A stretch of 64,000 bases of DNA from NCBI GenBank assembly GCA_003279605.1, contig QCHF01000001.1, positions 276,075-340,074 on the forward strand. Direction: 5' to 3'. How positions within the stretch are numbered: position 1 is the first letter of the stretch; every line of letters starts with the position of its first letter. The translations under genes were made by a program, and so were the position numbers. The notes under the pieces were generated by a model that was not told the origin of the DNA, searched no databases, and worked only from the letters and a program-made list of their open reading frames with translations. The DNA comes from SAR86 cluster bacterium AG-390-O18 (GTDB taxonomy: Bacteria; Pseudomonadota; Gammaproteobacteria; Magnimaribacterales; AG-339-G14). Below, piece after piece: positions 56,206 through 64,000 of the stretch.

Positions 56206-56991
56206 ATGAAACAAAATTCTTATTTTGACATAGGAGCCAACTTAACTCATGAATCTTTTGACAATGATTTCTTGACAGTTATTGAAGAGGCCAAATTAAA
56301 AAACGTAAAAAAAATCTGCATAACTAGCACTTCCATAGAAGATACAAAAGTGTCTTTAAAAATGGTGGAGAATGAACAAAATTTCTTCATAACAACTTGC
56401 GGTATACATCCGCATTATGCAGATACATTTGAAGAGTCTAATATTGAAGAGATAAAAAAATTAAGTGAAAATCCTGCTGTAAAAGCTATAGGAGAAACAG
56501 GATTAGATTTAAATAGAAATTACTCAAAGAAAGAAAATCAAATCTGTTGTTTTAAGTCACAAATAGAGGTTGCTCAGGAACTTAACCTACCTCTTTTCTT
56601 GCATCAAAGAGACGCTCATAAAGACTTTATGGATTGTTTTAATAACACAGATCTAAAAGTAGATGCAGTGGTTCATTGTTTTACAGGAGGCAAACAAGAA
56701 TTTTACGAATATCTTGATAAGGGTTTTTGGATTGGTTTTACAGGTTGGATTTGTGATCCCATTAGGGGGAAACACATGCTTGATTTAATATCTAATATGC
56801 CGTTAGACAGAATAATGATCGAAACGGATTCGCCTTATTTATTACCTAAAAATCTTAAGATAAAAGGAAGAAGGAACGAACCTCAGTTTATTGTTGAGGT
56901 TGCGAAGAAAATAGCTTGTTTACAAAATAAAAGTTTGGAGGAAATCTCACAAATATTTTTTGAAAACAGTCAAAGATTCTTTAATCTTTAA
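56206..56991 (+). CDS. tatD: TatD family 3'-5' DNase
   Basis: This metal-dependent nuclease of 261 residues in the amidohydrolase fold works in DNA repair and fragmentation. Motifs are the metal-binding DIGANLTHESF, CGIHPHYA, GETGLDLNRN, LHQRDAHKDF, HCFTGG and ETDSPYLLPKNL. The length matches E. coli TatD (260), and the LPKNL/RRNEP form fits TatD rather than YcfH. It converges with the racemase gene, overlapping it by four bases. Confidence 0.92.
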   Translation: MKQNSYFDIGANLTHESFDNDFLTVIEEAKLKNVKKICITSTSIEDTKVSLKMVENEQNFFITTCGIHPHYADTFEESNIEEIKKLSENPAVKAIGETGLDLNRNYSKKENQICCFKSQIEVAQELNLPLFLHQRDAHKDFMDCFNNTDLKVDAVVHCFTGGKQEFYEYLDKGFWIGFTGWICDPIRGKHMLDLISNMPLDRIMIETDSPYLLPKNLKIKGRRNEPQFIVEVAKKIACLQNKSLEEISQIFFENSQRFFNL

Positions 56992-58121
56992 GCTTCGGAA
57001 ATTATTTCTTGAGAAATTAAATCAGTAAAATTTTCCTCTAATCCAAGAGAGGTTATGATTTCTTTGGTATGTGTCCCTACTTTAACAGGAGGGTGACTTA
57101 CTTCACTTTTTGAATAAGAAAATTTTGGTGCTGGAGAAGGCTGGATTACGTTATCCATATCAAAGAAAGAATTTCTTTCAACATTATGTTCGTGATTTAT
57201 AGCTTCATTCATAGAAAGAACAGGAGCAAAGCAAATATCAGTACCTTCCATTATTTGGCACCATTCGTCACGCGTCTTTTCTTTGAACCTCGTTTCTAAA
57301 TTTTCTCGTAAAATTGGCCATGAATTTTTATCCATTTGGTTATCAAAAATATCCTCATCAATTTTCATTTTTTCCCTTAATAATGAATAAAATTGCGGTT
57401 CTATTGAGCCTATAGAAATAAATTTTCCATCTTTACATTCATAACAGCCATAAAAATGTGCAGCGCCATCAAGCAGATTAGAGTCTCTAGAATCAGTCCA
57501 AATACCTGAATTCAGCATTCCATACATCATACTCATTAATAGAGCTGATCCTTCAGTCATAGCTGCATCAATGACTTGCCCTTTTCCTTCTTTATTGACT
57601 GTATTTAAAGCTGCGCATACTCCAAGAGCTAGTAACATGCCCCCTCCTCCAAAATCACCAATTAAATTTAATGGAGGTGGTGGTGGTGTGTCTTTCTTTC
57701 CAATTGCTCCAAGAACACCGCTTAAAGCAATGTAATTTATATCGTGTCCTGCAGCATTAGCTAATGGTCCACTTTGACCCCAACCGGTCATTCTCCCAAA
57801 AATTAACTTGGTGTTTATTTTTAGAAGTTCATCTGGCCCAAGATTATTCTTTTCCATAACTCCAGGTCTAAATCCTTCAATTAAAACATCTGCAGATTTA
57901 ACTAATTTTTTAATTATGTCTTGGCCTTCTGGTTTTCTAATATCTACTGATATTGATTTTTTTCCTCTGGAAGCAATATCTGCACTAGAACCTCTTCCTG
58001 CAGCTGTAATTCTTTCTACAGAAATAACTTCTGCCCCCATATCAGCCAAAATCATTCCACAGAATGGTGCTGGACCAATTCCAGCCATTTCAATAACTTT
58101 TATATCTTTAAGTGGACCCAT
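56988..58121 (-). CDS. CaiB/BaiF CoA-transferase family: alpha-methylacyl-CoA racemase-like
   Basis: This enzyme of 377 residues shares the AMACR pattern: MGPLKDIKVIEMAGIGPAPFCGMILADMGAEVI at the N-terminus, SRGKKSISVDIRKPEGQ, ADVLIEGFRPGVMEK, the catalytic His in AAGHDINYIALSGVLGAIG and the Asp in LIGDFGGGGMLLALGV. AMACR inverts the chiral centre of 2-methylacyl-CoA esters so that branched-chain and sterol side-chain acyl-CoAs can enter beta-oxidation. This supports a branched-lipid diet alongside the P450. It overlaps the RND gene by 14 bases. Confidence 0.9.
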   Translation of the reverse strand: MGPLKDIKVIEMAGIGPAPFCGMILADMGAEVISVERITAAGRGSSADIASRGKKSISVDIRKPEGQDIIKKLVKSADVLIEGFRPGVMEKNNLGPDELLKINTKLIFGRMTGWGQSGPLANAAGHDINYIALSGVLGAIGKKDTPPPPPLNLIGDFGGGGMLLALGVCAALNTVNKEGKGQVIDAAMTEGSALLMSMMYGMLNSGIWTDSRDSNLLDGAAHFYGCYECKDGKFISIGSIEPQFYSLLREKMKIDEDIFDNQMDKNSWPILRENLETRFKEKTRDEWCQIMEGTDICFAPVLSMNEAINHEHNVERNSFFDMDNVIQPSPAPKFSYSKSEVSHPPVKVGTHTKEIITSLGLEENFTDLISQEIISEA

Positions 58122-60567
58122 TTATATTTCTCCCAAAAGGTTTTAGATGCCTGATTAAAACAGGCAATAACATTAATGCTGCTAATATCGCTACGATCAT
58201 TGAAAATGAAGTGAATATTCCAAAAAATACGCTGGGGTTAAAATTAGAGCTTACTAAAATCATAAAACCCAAGACTATAGTAAGAGAAGTGTAAAACATT
58301 GCCCTCCCGATTGTGGCATGACTGTTTTTTATAGCTATATCATAATTTTTTTGTAGTTCGTATTCTTTTAAGAATCTATGAACGTAGTGAATTGTATTAT
58401 CTACTCCAATTCCAATACTAATGGCTGCGACAGTTACCGTCATAATATCAAGAGGAATGCCAGACCACCCTATTATTCCAAGAACACTTGCAGCAGATAA
58501 TAAGTTAGGAATCATGGCTATAAGAGCCATATAAAGAGACCTGAATAAAATAATAAACATTAAGAAAATTGCACTAAATACTATTGTTAAGCTTCCAATT
58601 AAAGATTGAAATAAACTTTGAAGAAGGTTGTTATAAATTACAGAGATGCCAGATAAATAAAATTGTTCCTCACTGAGTTCATAGATCTGAATTAAATCAT
58701 TTTTAACTTCCTCAATAAGATTTTTTCTATTTAGTCCATCCATAGATTCGATAACTCTTGCAGATAATCTAACTTGATTATCATCCTCAGAAATATAAGA
58801 GCTAAGAAGTTGGTTATTAATATCCTCAGGAAGAACTTTTCTAAGTAGCGCAAGTTCAAGATCATCTAATTTTTCTCCTTTTGCTATTTCAGCTAATTTG
58901 ATTGCACTCGAAACAGAAAGGACTTTTCCAATTTCAGGTCTGCCTTCTAAATAGTCATGAATTTCTTCTAAACTAGATAAATTTTGGGAATTAAACCAGT
59001 AACCATTTTCTTCAGTCTCTATACCAAAATCATCAAAGTCTTCTTCAGACTCATCATTAGTTTTTGTATCACTTTCTGGAGCAGAAATTATAATGTCTAA
59101 AGGTGCGGTACCCCCTAGCTTCTTATCAATTAATGAAAGTCCTTGATAGATTTCAGTTGTAGGCTTGAAATAGTCAATAAATTTATTTTCAACACTTAGT
59201 TTATTAATACCAACTAATGCAAAAATAAAACCAATCAAGGAAATAAGCAGAATCACATTTTTAAATCTAACTACCAGAGAATTTATCCAAGTGGTAAATC
59301 CTGAAGAATAATCCACTTTAGTGTCTTTAATATTTTTATTCATTAACGAAGAAAGGGTACCAAAAAATATAAAAGATACTGTAAAGGCAATAAATATACT
59401 CAAGACCATTAATAATCCAAAATCAATTATTGGCCTTATGTCACTAATTATTAATGATGCAAAAGCGACCATTGTTGTAAGGGCTGTATAGAGACAAGGA
59501 AGAAACATCTGCGAAAGAGTTGTTTTTAAAGCCTCATTGTGAGAAAGGTCATTAAATCTTGAAGTAATTTCTCTATACCTAACAACCAAATGAACTGTTA
59601 GAGAAATTCCAATTATCATTAATAAAGCAATGAAATTAGCTGAAACCACTGTTACTTTCCAGCCCATCCAGCTTATAAGTCCAGTGGTAAAAAGCGCAGA
59701 CAAACTAGCAGAAAACAATGGAATGACAACCCATCTAAATTGTCTAAAAATAAGAGAAAGAATCAAGACAAACATAAAAAATACAGCTATACCAAAGGTC
59801 AGTAGGTCTTGTTGAATCATTTTTATGGTATCGTGGGCAATCATTGCTCCCCCACCTAAGAAAATTTCTCCTTTATCTATGTAACTTTTTGTAATGTCTC
59901 TTACTTCATTGATAAGAATTGCTTCATTAGACAAATTTATTTTTTTTTGTTCCTCAATTCTTAAATCAAGAATTTCTAGATTTGTTTTATAAATTTCCTC
60001 TTCTGAAGAATTCATTAGATCCAACAAATCGTATCTTTCTGAAATTAATTTTTGGTACTCTTTGTTTTGCTCTAAAGACATTTGAAGTGCAATAGTTTTT
60101 AAATCCTCACTTATTAATAACCCTCTATAAACTTCATTTGTTTCAAATTCATATTTGGCTTTGTTTAAATTGACATTTTCAGTTGACAAAGTAATGACGT
60201 TTTCGGCAAGTTCGCTTATAGATTGTTCTGAATACTTAAGGAGTGGTACGTCGAATAGACTTAAAACATTCTTGATACCATTGACTTTCTTAAGATCTTC
60301 GACGAGATTTTTTAAAAGAGAGATTGTTTCAATGGTAAAAATATCTTTAGTAGGTGTAAAGGCAATGACGAGAAAGTCACTAGAACCATATTTTCTAGAA
60401 TTTTCTCGATATGTTTTTAAATCAGGATCATTATCTAGAAGCAAAGTATCTGATGACGCATCTAGTTGAAACTTTGGAAGTCCTGCAAGACTTATAAAAG
60501 ATAATACAATTAAAAGAAAGATAAAAAATTTTGACTTATCTACTAAAAAATTAAAAAAAGTATTCAT
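58108..60567 (-). CDS. RND superfamily exporter (MMPL/HpnN-like)
   Basis: This is an 819-residue RND-type protein. The helices are arranged in two repeats, one near the N-terminus plus about five from 255 to 410 and a second set from about 445 to the end, with two periplasmic loops (about 35-250 and 475-650). The SSD-like segments FIALLMIIGISLTVHLVVRYRE and VTVAAISIGIGVDNTIHYVHRFLKEY are the paired helix-4-type motifs of this family. Relatives (HpnN, MmpL) export hydrophobic lipids such as hopanoids. The substrate is unknown. It contains an Asp/Glu-rich loop (about 500-518). It starts by ATGA overlap with trhO. Confidence 0.87.
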   Translation of the reverse strand: MNTFFNFLVDKSKFFIFLLIVLSFISLAGLPKFQLDASSDTLLLDNDPDLKTYRENSRKYGSSDFLVIAFTPTKDIFTIETISLLKNLVEDLKKVNGIKNVLSLFDVPLLKYSEQSISELAENVITLSTENVNLNKAKYEFETNEVYRGLLISEDLKTIALQMSLEQNKEYQKLISERYDLLDLMNSSEEEIYKTNLEILDLRIEEQKKINLSNEAILINEVRDITKSYIDKGEIFLGGGAMIAHDTIKMIQQDLLTFGIAVFFMFVLILSLIFRQFRWVVIPLFSASLSALFTTGLISWMGWKVTVVSANFIALLMIIGISLTVHLVVRYREITSRFNDLSHNEALKTTLSQMFLPCLYTALTTMVAFASLIISDIRPIIDFGLLMVLSIFIAFTVSFIFFGTLSSLMNKNIKDTKVDYSSGFTTWINSLVVRFKNVILLISLIGFIFALVGINKLSVENKFIDYFKPTTEIYQGLSLIDKKLGGTAPLDIIISAPESDTKTNDESEEDFDDFGIETEENGYWFNSQNLSSLEEIHDYLEGRPEIGKVLSVSSAIKLAEIAKGEKLDDLELALLRKVLPEDINNQLLSSYISEDDNQVRLSARVIESMDGLNRKNLIEEVKNDLIQIYELSEEQFYLSGISVIYNNLLQSLFQSLIGSLTIVFSAIFLMFIILFRSLYMALIAMIPNLLSAASVLGIIGWSGIPLDIMTVTVAAISIGIGVDNTIHYVHRFLKEYELQKNYDIAIKNSHATIGRAMFYTSLTIVLGFMILVSSNFNPSVFFGIFTSFSMIVAILAALMLLPVLIRHLKPFGRNINGST

Positions 60568-61433
60568 GATTTTTTTATGTCAAATTGTTTTTGACGTTCT
60601 GCGTATCTAATTCTATCTGAATCGGATTTTTCAAAAAAACAATTATGACAAGAAATGCCTTTTTTATATTCGCTTCTTTTAAGATCATCTTCAGAGAGAG
60701 GTCTTCTGCAAGCATAGCATTGTTTAAAATCTCCAGGAGAGAGATCCTTAGTTACGGTTACTCTTTCATCAAAAACAAAACAGTCTCCTTGCCAAGATGA
60801 TTTATTCTTGGATTCTGATAGAAAATTTAATATCCCTCCTTGAAGTTGATAAATATCTGTCAATCCTTCTTCTTCAAAAGAACACAATGCTTTTTCGCAA
60901 CGTATCCCTCCAGTGCAAAAAATCCCAATTTTTTTATCCTTGAACTGCTTTTTATTTTTTTTTAGAAAAGATTTAAATTCTCTAAAATTCTTTGTGTCTG
61001 GAGAAATGGAATTTCGAAAAGTTCCTACTTTATTTTCGTAATCATTTCTCACATCGATGATAATGTTCTTAGAATCTTTTACAAAGTTATGCCATTCTGA
61101 TGGGTTTAGATATTTTCCCTTATGATTATAGGATTTTCCGTTAGTGCCCGATGGTACCAATTCTTTTCTAGTTTTAATTTTTAATCTTTTAAAAGGTGAT
61201 GTATTTGAAAAAGAAAATCGAAATACTACTTCGCCAACTAGGTTGTTAAAAAATAAATTAAGATCATCCAAGGCTTTTTCTTTATCAGAAGAAACAGTTG
61301 CATTAATTCCCTCTGGAGTAAGGATTATGGTTCCTTTTATTTGTCTTTTGGTGCAATGATCTCTTAAACCATCTTCTAATTCTTGATACTTAAGAAATTC
61401 AAAACATTTATAAAAAGTTCCAATCTTGAACAC
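60564..61433 (-). CDS. trhO: tRNA uridine(34) hydroxylase TrhO (YceA), rhodanese type
   Basis: This protein hydroxylates the wobble uridine 34 of tRNAs, using a rhodanese domain. The 289 residues have an N-terminal acylphosphatase-like region (about 10-95), a rhodanese domain with the active-site loop FCTGGIRCEKA (about 167-178), and a C-terminal zinc-type pair CYACRRPL and CHNC. It is followed by the RND gene at an ATGA overlap and preceded by bolA. The length is shorter than the E. coli homolog (about 350), but the catalytic loop is intact. Confidence 0.92.
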   Translation of the reverse strand: MFKIGTFYKCFEFLKYQELEDGLRDHCTKRQIKGTIILTPEGINATVSSDKEKALDDLNLFFNNLVGEVVFRFSFSNTSPFKRLKIKTRKELVPSGTNGKSYNHKGKYLNPSEWHNFVKDSKNIIIDVRNDYENKVGTFRNSISPDTKNFREFKSFLKKNKKQFKDKKIGIFCTGGIRCEKALCSFEEEGLTDIYQLQGGILNFLSESKNKSSWQGDCFVFDERVTVTKDLSPGDFKQCYACRRPLSEDDLKRSEYKKGISCHNCFFEKSDSDRIRYAERQKQFDIKKS

Positions 61434-61447
61434 GAGATATTCTTTTG

Positions 61448-61753
61448 TTAACTGGATCCACCTAAACAGTCAGGAGAATCTGCACTGGATTGATTGTTAC
61501 TATCCCATTCAATTTTAGTGAAAGGATGAATTGCTATTGCATGAATAAGTTTCATCTCTTCACTAAGTACTTTATATATTAATTGATGTCTTTGTACCGG
61601 TCTCATATTCTCAAATTCATCAGATACAACTGTTACCTTGAAATGTGATTCAGCTCCATCAGGAACATTATGATTAGGACTTTCATTAATAACTTCTATA
61701 AAAAGAGAAGATATTTCAGTTTTTAACTTTTCTTCTATTTTATCTTTAATCAT
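61448..61753 (-). CDS. BolA family protein
   Basis: The gene encodes a 101-residue BolA-like protein with the family blocks IEEKLKTEISSLFIEVINES, ESHFKVTVVSDEF, QRHQLIYKVLSEEM and IHAIAIHPFTK. The conserved His of the Fe-S/Grx-binding loop is HFKV. BolA proteins pair with monothiol glutaredoxins to hold Fe-S clusters and also affect cell shape and stress responses. The tail is Ser/Asp-rich (NQSSADSPD). It lies two bases after the GPH symporter stop. Confidence 0.9.
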   Translation of the reverse strand: MIKDKIEEKLKTEISSLFIEVINESPNHNVPDGAESHFKVTVVSDEFENMRPVQRHQLIYKVLSEEMKLIHAIAIHPFTKIEWDSNNQSSADSPDCLGGSS

Positions 61754-61755
61754 TA

Positions 61756-63183
61756 TTAGCCGGTATTATCTAGGTAGTTTAATTCATTTAATTTCTCTTC
61801 ATGACTTTCTTTGGTAGTTGTTACAAAAGAGATTGTAAATAATGATATTGCCCATAAAATTATTGAAGCAGTTACTGCTGTAAAGCCAAAGGTAAATAAA
61901 ACTTCAGGATCTACCTTGCCTGGGACTGCATTTTCTGGCCAAGCAGCAAAAGTCAAAATCATACCAGCTGCAAAAGCTCCTGCTCCACTCATACACTTTT
62001 GTGCAAATGATCGTGCTGCCAGAAGAGTTCCTTCCATTCGTCTTCCAGTTTTAATCTCAACTTCTTCCACTGTATCCCAAACCATTGAATTAAGAGTTGT
62101 AAAAGAAATTACAGAGGTAGCAACTCCAATAAAATGAAAAACTAAAACTCCAGCAAGAATAATAGGAGATCCATTTTCAGGTAGTAAACCTAGAAGCCTT
62201 AAAATAATTATTCCGTTTTCTACTGTTAGTGAAATTGCGAATAAAACTAGTGCCCCATTTTTCTTACCAAACTTGTTAGCTAAAAATGGAGATACCACAA
62301 TACCTACAAGAGGAGCTAAAAATAAGCTTAATCCGATTGTAAGAATATTTAGAGGGGTAAATTCCCAAAAGAAACTGTAGTAATAAAGAGTTAAATTGGT
62401 GCCAATACCGCCTGCTACTCCCATCATAATCATGGCAATAAATAAAATTATATAATTTCTACTGACAGTCATAGTTTCATATAACTCTCTAAGAATTATC
62501 CTTAAGGTTTTTCTTTCCATTTCCGGAGCATGAAGATCTTTTATATGTCTATGAGTACCTGTAGCAGTTACCACTATGGCAATGAACATTATTGGGCTGC
62601 AAACTAGACCGTAAGTTATCCAAGTATCAGCGACAAATCTTGCATCTTGAGTACCTGTAAGAGTGCTATAGACAACAAATATCCATAACGAGTTCCAAAC
62701 CGCTAAACCTCCCCACCAACCAAACCAATATCGATAAGATAAAAGAGAACTTCTTTCTACATAATCCTTTGAAAGTTCTGGTCCTAAAGCGTTACTTGGA
62801 ATTTCATAGATTGTAATTGCTGTTCTTATGAAAGCGCCTACAATCAACAAAAACCAAAATAATTCCATTTGACTTAGATTCTCTGGAGGATCCCAAATCA
62901 AAAAAAAGGATACTGCAACAGGAATTGCTGAACTATACATCCAAGGATGCCTTCGCCCCCATTTTGATTGAGTTTTGTCAGAGAAATATCCAATTAATGG
63001 GTCGGATATAGCATCAATCACAAGCATCAATAATATTGCTAATCCTGCTAGATTAGGTGCCAATCCAAAAACTTGAACGTATACAAATAATAAAAAATAA
63101 TTAAAAGCATTATCTTTAATTCCATAAGCTAAAGATCCAAATCCATAAAAAAACTTGGTTAGAAAAGGCAATTTCTCTCTCAT
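61756..63183 (-). CDS. GPH-family symporter (MelB-like)
   Basis: This twelve-helix transporter of 475 residues belongs to the glycoside-pentoside-hexuronide:cation symporter group. The N-terminus FFYGFGSLAYGIKDNAFNYFLLFVYVQVFGL and the loop DAISDPLIGYFSDKTQSKWGRRHPWM are typical. It likely imports a sugar or a related organic molecule with a cation (H+ or Na+). It lies upstream of bolA and downstream of the DUF3604 gene (85 bases). No sugar-processing enzymes are adjacent, so the substrate is open. Confidence 0.9.
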   Translation of the reverse strand: MREKLPFLTKFFYGFGSLAYGIKDNAFNYFLLFVYVQVFGLAPNLAGLAILLMLVIDAISDPLIGYFSDKTQSKWGRRHPWMYSSAIPVAVSFFLIWDPPENLSQMELFWFLLIVGAFIRTAITIYEIPSNALGPELSKDYVERSSLLSYRYWFGWWGGLAVWNSLWIFVVYSTLTGTQDARFVADTWITYGLVCSPIMFIAIVVTATGTHRHIKDLHAPEMERKTLRIILRELYETMTVSRNYIILFIAMIMMGVAGGIGTNLTLYYYSFFWEFTPLNILTIGLSLFLAPLVGIVVSPFLANKFGKKNGALVLFAISLTVENGIIILRLLGLLPENGSPIILAGVLVFHFIGVATSVISFTTLNSMVWDTVEEVEIKTGRRMEGTLLAARSFAQKCMSGAGAFAAGMILTFAAWPENAVPGKVDPEVLFTFGFTAVTASIILWAISLFTISFVTTTKESHEEKLNELNYLDNTG

Positions 63184-63268
63184 TTAATTGATCTAGCAAA
63201 TTAGGAAATAAGTATTACATACTTCTTCAGAATATTAACTGTTGACAGTGCCAAGTTTAATTTAAAAA

Positions 63269-64000
63269 TTATTGGTAGTTTACATATATTGGAGATGACC
63301 AAGCTCTTTCTTCAGACATCATCGTACAATTATCTTCTCTTGAAGTTTTATAATTGCCATAACAAATATTCACTTTTTTACAGTTACCCTCATCATCAAA
63401 ATCACATCTTAAGTTACCCGCATTTATTCTAAGTGAAGGTTCCTCAATTGCTCGGACGTAATAAACTGAATCTCTCTTATCTGAAGAATAATCCTCATCT
63501 GAGAAACGAACCCGACAACCATTTCCTTCTCTAGGACAGTCTATTGTTTTCCAAGGATCCATAATCAACTTATCAACATCTTCGTTATTTGAATTCTGGG
63601 GATTAATTTTTATTACTTCAATTCTGGTAATTATATTCCTTTCTTCTGAAGGGTTATAACATTCGTTTTTACATAAAGTTTTTATTTTTTCACTGGAAAG
63701 ATTTCCCAACTTATAATCAGGACATCCAGGTTTTTGCTTAAAAGATCCTATGGCTTTAACTTCAAAAACTGGGTTTTCTTTTTTTGAAGTTTCAGTTCCC
63801 ATAGGAAGAGATTCAGTTGTATCTATTAAGTTGAACCAGAGCAGAATTCTTGGTCCACTGGTAGCATAAGTTTCCCTTTTTTTGAAACTATCCCAAATCC
63901 CCTCTCTTGATCTATTTTCTACATGTACTGCAGCCAATCCACCTGTAGTAAAAAAAGATGATTGTCTTATTGGTTCCCATAAAGAAAATGGATCTGGGAT
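63269..64000 (-). CDS. DUF3604 family protein (partial, 5' part outside window)
   Basis: The track lists this from a TTG at 63937, but the frame is open to base 64000 and continues upstream. The visible 243 residues include SFFTTGGLAAVHVENRSREGIWDSF and KKRETYATSGPRILLWF, which I recognise as the DUF3604 signature. The protein ends in a Cys-rich and charged region (CDFDDEGNCKK, CTMMSEERAWSSPIYVNY). DUF3604 proteins are large, often periplasmic, PHP-like predicted hydrolases of unknown substrate, frequent in marine Gammaproteobacteria. The 85-base gap to the GPH gene shows no gene. Confidence 0.82.
   Translation of the reverse strand: MPDPFSLWEPIRQSSFFTTGGLAAVHVENRSREGIWDSFKKRETYATSGPRILLWFNLIDTTESLPMGTETSKKENPVFEVKAIGSFKQKPGCPDYKLGNLSSEKIKTLCKNECYNPSEERNIITRIEVIKINPQNSNNEDVDKLIMDPWKTIDCPREGNGCRVRFSDEDYSSDKRDSVYYVRAIEEPSLRINAGNLRCDFDDEGNCKKVNICYGNYKTSREDNCTMMSEERAWSSPIYVNYQ

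Overview
The window is AT-rich, very tightly packed chromosomal DNA from a gammaproteobacterium. Gene order supports this: trxB divergent from ftsK-lolA-serS, lolC/E-lolD-msbA-lpxK-kdsB-murB, and csrA flanked by tRNA-Ser and tRNA-Arg. Low GC, minimal intergenic space, overlapping convergent gene ends and many acyl-CoA, P450 and isoprenoid/fatty-acid type enzymes suggest a streamlined marine lineage such as SAR86. That placement is inference. I see no insertion sequence, prophage, CRISPR array or rRNA operon.

Layout. 1-12.3 kb (minus strand): a long run that appears to read from a structured leader RNA through trpS, a hypothetical gene, an MFS transporter, an SDR, an aldehyde dehydrogenase, lolC/E, lolD, a fused msbA-lpxK gene, kdsB, murB and a partial DUF1285 gene. 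Upstream lie tRNA-Ser(UGA), an AhpD-like gene and an acyl-CoA ligase. 14.7-15.3 kb (plus): two paralogous small membrane proteins behind an 18-bp palindrome. 15.3-20.5 kb (minus): sohB, serS, lolA, ftsK. 20.5-24.3 kb: trxB, an enoyl-CoA hydratase, a nitronate monooxygenase, an unlisted 40-residue membrane protein and a frameshifted acuI/yhdH gene. 24.5-26.8 kb (plus): three tandem TorF-like porins. 26.7-37.5 kb: an OadA-type carboxyltransferase, a hydrolase, a phosphodiesterase, an UMF1-type MFS protein, an amidase, a dihydroorotase, an Smr-like protein, a COMT-like methyltransferase and a secreted zinc metalloprotease.

37.5-45.2 kb: purU, a TPR/beta-barrel protein, then a possible cyclic-nucleotide envelope circuit. 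It holds a CHASE2 adenylate cyclase, a DUF481 outer-membrane protein, an MscS channel and a MloK1-like cyclic-nucleotide-gated K+ channel, followed by a DUF1508 protein. 45.2-55.3 kb (minus): MoxR, VWA, an ABC exporter pair, a propeller protein, tRNA-Ser(GGA), an acyltransferase, csrA, tRNA-Arg(ACG), a cytochrome P450, DUF1295 and an SLC13 permease, with both tRNAs embedded between protein genes. 55.4-64 kb: a thioesterase, tatD, an alpha-methylacyl-CoA racemase, an RND exporter, trhO, bolA, a GPH symporter and a partial DUF3604 gene.

Together the genes cover envelope biogenesis (lipid A/KDO, lipoprotein sorting, peptidoglycan), cell division, translation, and a spread-out set of enzymes for activating and degrading branched or cyclic lipids (P450, racemase, acyl-CoA ligase, dienoyl-CoA-reductase-like SDR, hydratase, thioesterase). 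Several ORF-track starts look wrong. I chose better ones from Shine-Dalgarno sites, neighbour overlaps or family length, and give them in the entries.
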